Source: Angiostrongylus vasorum
Taxonomy: Eukaryota > Nematoda > Chromadorea > Rhabditida > Metastrongylidae
Direction of reading: 5' to 3'
Assembly (NCBI GenBank): GCA_018806985.1
Contig: JADANN010000164.1
Location: 682,001 to 746,000 of the forward strand
Length of the DNA stretch: 64,000 bases
The position numbers and the translations under genes are program-made. The notes under the pieces are model-generated. The model had not been told where the DNA came from, searched no databases, and saw only the letters and a program-made list of their open reading frames with translations. Shown here piece by piece: positions 61,426 through 64,000 of this stretch. Positions within the stretch are counted from its first letter, which is position 1; each line of letters starts with the position of its first letter.

Positions 61426-61952
61426 GTACATATACATATACATATATAATGCCTAATAGCTCTACTTATTCGCTTTTCTAGGATACCCAACGTTTGTTAT
61501 TTGCACGATGGCGCTACCACTGGAAGAAACTTTCAAACATTTGCCAGTTCTGTGAACTTTTTGACATGGTAGGTCGACTATTAGAATTCTTTGCGTCCTA
61601 TATAACTAGTAGGTCGAATAGGTGGTTCATCTTGACTGTTTGAAAAATAGAACAGTCTATTGACACTAAACATTTATGGTTTAGATTGCTGATTTCCTCT
61701 CTGCTTGCTTCCTTATGGATGGTCTTTCTGCCTCTGTAGTTAGTGTCGTTAAAGGTTGCTGTTAGAATTTTACGACCTCTTGACTATTACTGTAAACGAA
61801 TGATACACTCCTTTCATTTCCAGATCATATCTAGTTCGTCACTTTTGGTTACTTTAGGTATGATGCTTTACATTTCTACCTCACGATCTACGTTGATCAG
61901 ACCTCTTATGGAAGACAAAAGTGAGAAATGGGAAAAACTGTTAACACTTTGA
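40043..61952 (+). CDS. FOCAD: Focadhesin (FOCAD)-like protein, about 29 or more exons
   Basis: A large alpha-helical-repeat protein. Vertebrate focadhesin is cytoplasmic/focal-adhesion associated and stabilises the SKI mRNA-decay complex. Resolved exons: 40043-40117, 40190-40343, 40965-41088, 41294-41374, 41490-41701, 41767-41934, 42126-42154, 42815-42982, 43056-43170, 43240-43344, 43779-43879, 43948-44058, 44158-44263, 44324-44359, 46946-47074, 47274-47376, 51460-51555, 51760-51813, an unresolved block from 51919 to about 52240, 53029-53753, 54337-54452, 54558-54796, 59517-59802, 59891-60109, 60408-60613, 60695-60824, 61276-61350, 61482-61568, 61686-61739, 61824-61952 (TGA). About 1,480 aa against about 1,800 in human. 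Family matches from memory: the N-terminus ([12 protein letters not shown]), [14 protein letters not shown] with RRRAWTAL, and [18 protein letters not shown]. Phases agree across nearly all junctions; 42982/43056 is uncertain. Confidence 0.8.
40378..40505 (+). repeat. SINE family B, alternative tRNA-like head
   Basis: Head GGGCCTCGGTAGTGCAGTGT, GAGCCCCGAAGGGGTAATCG, B-box-like TATTTCGATCTGG, then the family tail CAAGTTTTGCGAATATCACA, GCATCGTTGTGGTTG. It lies in FOCAD intron 2. Confidence 0.8.
40668..40945 (+). repeat. SINE family A abutting a FOCAD splice acceptor
   Basis: Near full-length; the tail GATCAACGCCAAGAGCTTTA, TCC(T)7 ends about 15 nt before the AG at 40963-40964 that defines exon 3. 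Confidence 0.85.
41120..41265 (+). repeat. SINE family B copy
   Basis: CAGGCGAACGAAGGACC leader, head ACATGGTGTGGTGGTGAACG, TGTTCGTTCTCCACC, tail GAGTTTCGCAGATATCTAAG, CGTCATTATGG. It lies in FOCAD intron 3. Confidence 0.75.
42252..42656 (-). mobile_element. Non-autonomous RTE derivative, full-length, FOCAD intron
   Basis: The + strand begins ACTTACTTGGATACTTGGAT (reverse of the 3' terminus), passes through GG...TTGTTTGGGCC, GTCGTCACCACCACAGGCAG, and ends GAGTGGTAAACCGTTAAG, the 5' end of the element. Confidence 0.9.
42658..42693 (+). pseudogene. 5' half of a tRNA-Asp-like sequence
   Basis: TCCTCGGTAGTATAATGGTT plus AGTATCCGTGTCTGTC matches the 5' acceptor strand, D arm and anticodon region of eukaryotic tRNA-Asp (GTC). 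It then degenerates into TATATATACTATG; no T arm or 3' acceptor strand follows. It lies directly against the 5' end of the RTE derivative. Confidence 0.6.
43381..43748 (+). mobile_element. Non-autonomous RTE derivative, full-length, FOCAD intron
   Basis: CAATGGTTCACCGCCTCATT at the 5' end, CCACTACCGTCCTAGTATCA in the middle, then ACAATGGCCAAACCAGCAGA joined to AAATGGAAATTATGCTGG, and terminus TATCCAAGTACCAAGT. Confidence 0.85.
44604..44965. repeat. Left arm of the Penelope inverted repeat
   Basis: Reverse complement of about 45440-45810, diverged by several per cent with small indels. Together the arms could form a hairpin in the FOCAD pre-mRNA. Confidence 0.85.
45440..45810. repeat. Right arm of the Penelope inverted repeat
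   Basis: Mirror of 44604-44965. It includes GGCGAAATCCGCCGAAACGT, a segment shared with the other Penelope fragments in the window. Confidence 0.85.
45831..46945. other. Remainder of FOCAD intron 14, two overlapping open frames without support
   Basis: Between the Penelope element and exon 46946-47074 there are open frames at 46146-46472. The FOCAD phase passes cleanly from 44359 to 46946 without them, so I leave them out of the gene model. Confidence 0.4.
47377..49446. other. FOCAD intron 16, left part; mostly unrecognised
   Basis: Apart from the tRNA-like segment at 48836-48910, no repeat family or exon was recognised in this 2 kb. Confidence 0.35.
48836..48910 (-). repeat. tRNA-like sequence, probably a SINE head of another family
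   Basis: The reverse complement reads GGGCGTGGAGAGCTTAGTGG, ...GATCAGGAGAGC, CAGTTCGATCCCCACC: good A-box- and B-box-like blocks at tRNA spacing. The 5' and 3' acceptor strands do not pair, so it is not a functional tRNA gene. Confidence 0.55.
49450..49840 (+). mobile_element. Non-autonomous RTE derivative, full-length, FOCAD intron
   Basis: AAGTTTACCGCCTCATCGTG at the 5' end, CCACCACCCTCCTGGTATCA, CAATCGCTAAACCAGGAAAA joined to CCGAAAAAGTAGAATTTT, GGGGCCCACACAACCAGTGA and 3' end TATCCAAGTAAGTA. Confidence 0.85.
50878..51106 (-). repeat. SINE family A, diverged, 3'-truncated
   Basis: The reverse complement shows GGGCGCGTGTAGTGCATTAG, GGTTCGATCTAGC, GGTACCAGACTTTTCGG and AGGCCTAATATGCATGC. 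It lies in FOCAD intron 16. Confidence 0.65.
51751..51768 (+). promoter_or_regulatory. Tandem splice acceptors in FOCAD
   Basis: GATCGGCAG is repeated exactly twice. Using the first AG (51758-51759) adds three codons (GSA in context); using the second AG (51767-51768) drops them. Both keep the frame with the G left by the preceding exon. Confidence 0.55.
51919..52240 (+). CDS. FOCAD: FOCAD exons with unresolved boundaries
   Basis: After the donor at 51814 (GTAACG), an acceptor at 51918 continues the frame as [20 protein letters not shown]. An acceptor at 52095 (ACATTTCAG) opens [20 protein letters not shown] and [13 protein letters not shown]. Several donors (TTTTTAG|GTTGCA, TTCT|GTACAC) give the two-base phase needed by exon 53029. 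I could not decide between them. A frame continued past 51814 instead would meet a TAA at 51906. Confidence 0.5.
52630..52745 (+). mobile_element. Penelope-like element terminal fragment
   Basis: ACTTTCTGTTAACCTCGGCA, TTGATCAAATAGTTCT and CACGAGATGTTACTTTATTC match the left arm of the 44.6-kb element. The short piece TTTCTGTTAACCT is duplicated in tandem. Confidence 0.65.
53863..54247 (+). mobile_element. Non-autonomous RTE derivative, full-length, FOCAD intron
   Basis: CCTTCCAACGATTTACCGCC, CCACCACCGTCCAGGTATCA, ACAATGACTAAACCAGCAAA joined to GTGGAAATTATGCTGG, terminus CAGGTATCCAAGT. It ends about 90 bp before exon 54337-54452. Confidence 0.9.
54868..55236 (+). mobile_element. Non-autonomous RTE derivative, left member of an inverted pair
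   Basis: Full set of landmarks from TTCCAACGGTTTACCGCCTT to TTTCAAGTATCAAGTA. Its 3' end meets the 3' end of the next element. Confidence 0.9.
55240..55609 (-). mobile_element. Non-autonomous RTE derivative, right member of an inverted pair
   Basis: The + strand begins TACTTACTTGGATAACTGGA and ends GATGAGGCGGTAAACCGTTT, i.e. the element is reversed relative to 54868-55236. Confidence 0.9.
55610..56737. other. FOCAD intron, nothing recognised
   Basis: AT-rich intronic DNA between the inverted RTE pair and the family B SINE. No exon is required by phase. Confidence 0.4.
56738..56925 (-). repeat. SINE family B, complete copy
   Basis: The reverse complement runs from a GGTAGATAGAAAACTAGATG leader, through CCCGCATGGTGCGGTGGTGA, to the tail TTTTGCAAATATCTCAGCGT, CACTGTGGTTGCATTTCAC. 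Confidence 0.8.
57005..57085 (+). repeat. SINE family A, 3' tail fragment
   Basis: Degenerate GGAGTCCAGTTCATCGCGCA, GGTTGATCAATGCTGGACGT, CTTATCCT resembles the last 80 bp of the family. Confidence 0.45.
57086..58027. other. FOCAD intron, nothing recognised
   Basis: A chance 84-codon ORF (57381-57635) shows no splice-compatible phase with the flanking FOCAD exons and no known motif. Confidence 0.35.
58028..58305 (+). repeat. SINE family A, full-length
   Basis: Head GGGCCGTGAGGCGCATTGG, GGTACCGGACCTGTCTGGGA, tail GATCAACGCCGAGAGCTTTA, TCC(T)5. Confidence 0.9.
58740..59330 (+). mobile_element. Second RTE-family LINE fragment, degenerate
   Basis: Translated pieces [12 protein letters not shown] (reverse transcriptase catalytic motif, near 58876), [15 protein letters not shown] near 59010 and a GRPPMRW C-terminal motif near 59190. 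The pattern resembles the RTE-1-like group rather than the LINE at 28.2 kb. Stops are frequent. It lies in the FOCAD intron before exon 59517. Confidence 0.65.
60182..60378 (+). repeat. SINE family B, complete copy
   Basis: Leader GATAGGTAGAAAACTAGCTG, head GGGCCTCCATGGTGCAGTGT, GTGGTTCGATCTGGCC B-box, tail CCAAGTTTTGCGAATATCTC, AGCGTCGTTGTGG, then GTAGGTAGAAAATAAAA. Sits between two FOCAD exons. Confidence 0.8.
60950..60992. repeat. (TTA)n microsatellite
   Basis: About 14 uninterrupted TTA units in FOCAD intronic DNA. Confidence 0.95.
61025..61140. repeat. TA/TG-rich microsatellite
   Basis: Interrupted (TATG)n and (TA)n tracts. Confidence 0.85.
61365..61448. repeat. (TA)n microsatellite right after a FOCAD exon
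   Basis: About 35-40 TA units beginning about 15 nt after the donor at 61351 and ending about 30 nt before the acceptor at 61481, so it fills most of a 131-bp intron. Confidence 0.95.
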
Positions 61953-62301
61953 ACACGGGAAATAGATTGTTTCATTCTCTATTTGTTAGAAACTTCATTG
62001 GATGCTTTGTGCTATTGGAAATTCATTGAATGATGGAACGTTTGCTGTCTTCAAGTGCTCACTTTATTTCGTAGAATAGCAAAGACAACAATTTGTTCAC
62101 AATTTACCACTGTTCTAATGCATTTTTTATAGGTCTCCTAGATTTGGTCTCCAGTCTAGTGATTACAAATAGTTTGTTTTTCAAAGGAATTCCTTAGATC
62201 AAGAACAGACGAAGGAGAGAACGCATTTACAAAATTGACTCATTTTTTAAACATCAATAATTCAAAATTCTACTGGCTTTTACTTGTTAGGATACTTTCC
62301 T
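61953..62301. other. FOCAD 3' flank
   Basis: No canonical AATAAA seen in the first 300 bp after the stop; the poly(A) signal is probably a variant. No other feature recognised. Confidence 0.35.
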
Positions 62302-62590
62302 AGGGCACGTGGTGCAGTCGTCGGAAGCGCCCTGCAATACACACATGTGGTCGATCCCCGCACCCGTAGTTCACCAAGCCTTTCATCTCTCCGGAGTCGG
62401 ACAAGACCAGGCCTACCACACTTGTCTGAGAGGATAGCAGCACTGACTCGATAAATCGGTAGGCCACCGCGAGTCATTGTGAAGGCCAAATATGGATTCA
62501 ATCACCTCCAGCGATGCTTATTGAAGTCGAGTGCATGGCACATCGCGCAGGGACTTATCAACTTCGGAAAGCTTTATCTCTTTTTTTTGA
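62302..62590 (+). repeat. SINE family A, full-length
   Basis: Head GGGCACGTGGTGCAGTCG, GTGGTCGATCCCC, CACTTGTCTGAGAGGATAGC, tail ACTTATCAACTTCGGAAAGC, TTTATC(T)n. It carries a small internal insertion after GGAGTCGG. Confidence 0.85.
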
Positions 62591-64000
62591 TCCATTTGGA
62601 TACTGTCCTGATGCTAGGTGTTTTTATGACTACCAGACATTTCATACCGACAGAATATAATGGACTGGAACTAGACCATTTCATAATAACTGACTTTATG
62701 GTACGATTAAAAAACACATCCCAATGGCATACCATTTTTTCACAACCAGAACGAAATTGGAAATTGTTGATACAAACGAGCAGATTGCTGTAATCATGCT
62801 GTGTTCACCATTGGCTACTAATCAGATCTCTCTTTAATTATGTTTCGGATGACATTCGCTAGAGAATGGAAGGTGAGCCGGTCGAATTGATGCGACTGCA
62901 AACTTCGTGTTAATGATTAGTGTAAACCTGTTGCTCGTGATCAACATTTCCTTTATAATAACTATGGTTGCTAGTACTAGCTAATAGTAACAAGTACTAG
63001 ATTTTTATTATTTGCTACCTCTGATGAGCACAATATAGATCTGAGCTGAAATACTCTATAGATAGAAAAACACTACTACATAACAAGCATAACAGCTATA
63101 GTAAGTAAGTACTAGGTATCAGAAACAAGTCCTAGATTGTAATATTTGCATTTTTATATAGATAGATACTACATAGGTTTGAGTAGGTTGGCACACACTA
63201 TATCCGTCAGTCTGAAAACGTTTATGTAGAGGAAAATTTCCTACCTTTACCTATATTGAAATGAAAATATCAAAACAGCTCGGACTTCAAGTCTGTAACC
63301 AGGAAGTAGCTAGGTTTATGTCTAGGTTAAGACATTACTGAGTTAAGCGCTTGGGTGCACCATGCCATTGACTGGGTGTTTCAATTATTGCCTATAGTTC
63401 TTTATTTTTTGTGGTTCCTCACAAGATTTAATATTATCCTTATTAGCCTTGTGAATTTCACTGGCTGCTGAAGGAACTCGTAACAAATGAACAACACGGA
63501 GGTGTGTTCTTCAGTAGAAAAAGTAGTCACCGTAGACAAGAGACGTGCATCTTTCGATAGTGCCAACCTGTTGCTGTGATGGTTCCATAAGCGGAAAGCA
63601 ATTCCAAGGCCTGAGAAGTAGTTTCATATAGAGGACCTCTCATAGATTTTTGTTAATAAATGAATAAATATTCCTTAGTGAGGTCTCTACGTAGTTTAGA
63701 CTCAGTAAACTGAGGTGTTGACTTAATGAAATTCTGAAAAAATATAGCAGTAGAAACTCTGCAAATTGTATAATAGTTACAAGTGTTCAATATATACCAT
63801 TGAGATGTAGCTTTACTTTCATGAATGGGGCTTTACAAGCAAGATACGAATTAAGTCCCTAGTGCAGCCATTAGTTGATGTTGGTCCTCACCATTAATGC
63901 ATCCTTTACGTAGATGTACTCCTTGCCGACGAGGTGCTCAAGTTGTATGCCTGATTGTGGAAGTAGAGACGAGAGAACAGAAATATTGTTTGATAACCAA
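62591..64000. other. Intergenic stretch, nothing recognised
   Basis: AT-rich DNA with short ORFs. A locally repetitive TACTAG/AGTACTAG flavour occurs around 62965-63130. No family assignment. Confidence 0.35.

Overview
This is a eukaryotic window, almost certainly from a nematode. Introns end in T-rich ...TTTCAG acceptors, and one gene is a cys-loop acetylcholine receptor subunit of nematode type. The intergenic and intronic DNA is packed with degenerate RTE-type LINEs, Penelope-like elements, a BEL/Pao LTR element, mariner remnants and tRNA-derived SINEs. I infer a strongylid (clade V, hookworm-like) parasite from intron size and repeat content; no sequence here proves the species.

Layout. 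1-237 is the end of an unrecognised coding exon. 0.45-6.7 kb holds a SINE, an RTE LINE fragment and mostly featureless DNA. 6.8-24.0 kb is a 13-exon nicotinic acetylcholine receptor alpha-type subunit gene on the + strand (6775-23967), whose introns carry mariner, Penelope, LINE and SINE debris. 24.3-39.3 kb is a repeat-rich interval with a solo BEL/Pao-type LTR containing a long palindrome, a nearly full-span but wrecked RTE LINE (28.2-30.3 kb), a BEL/Pao internal fragment with its 3' LTR (33.5-35.1 kb), a frameshifted coding relic on the - strand (35.6-36.0 kb) and a mariner relic. 39.3-40.1 kb has an open, exon-like stretch of unknown family. 40.04-61.95 kb is a gene of about 29 or more exons on the + strand that I identify as a focadhesin (FOCAD) orthologue, from its first methionine to its stop. 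62-64 kb is one SINE plus anonymous DNA.

The two protein-coding genes are unrelated: one encodes a synaptic/neuromuscular ligand-gated channel subunit, the other a large helical-repeat protein whose vertebrate relative supports the SKI mRNA-surveillance complex. What links the window is repeat biology. At least 17 copies or fragments of one tRNA-headed SINE (family A) are present, and a second SINE family (B) joins different tRNA-like heads to one tail. About a dozen roughly 400-bp repeats are internally deleted RTE LINEs: they carry the 5' leader of the LINE at 28.2 kb joined directly to the last codons and 3' end of the LINE ORF. Reading-frame anomalies in otherwise clean genes are flagged: a homopolymer +1 in the receptor M2 exon and several ambiguous FOCAD junctions.
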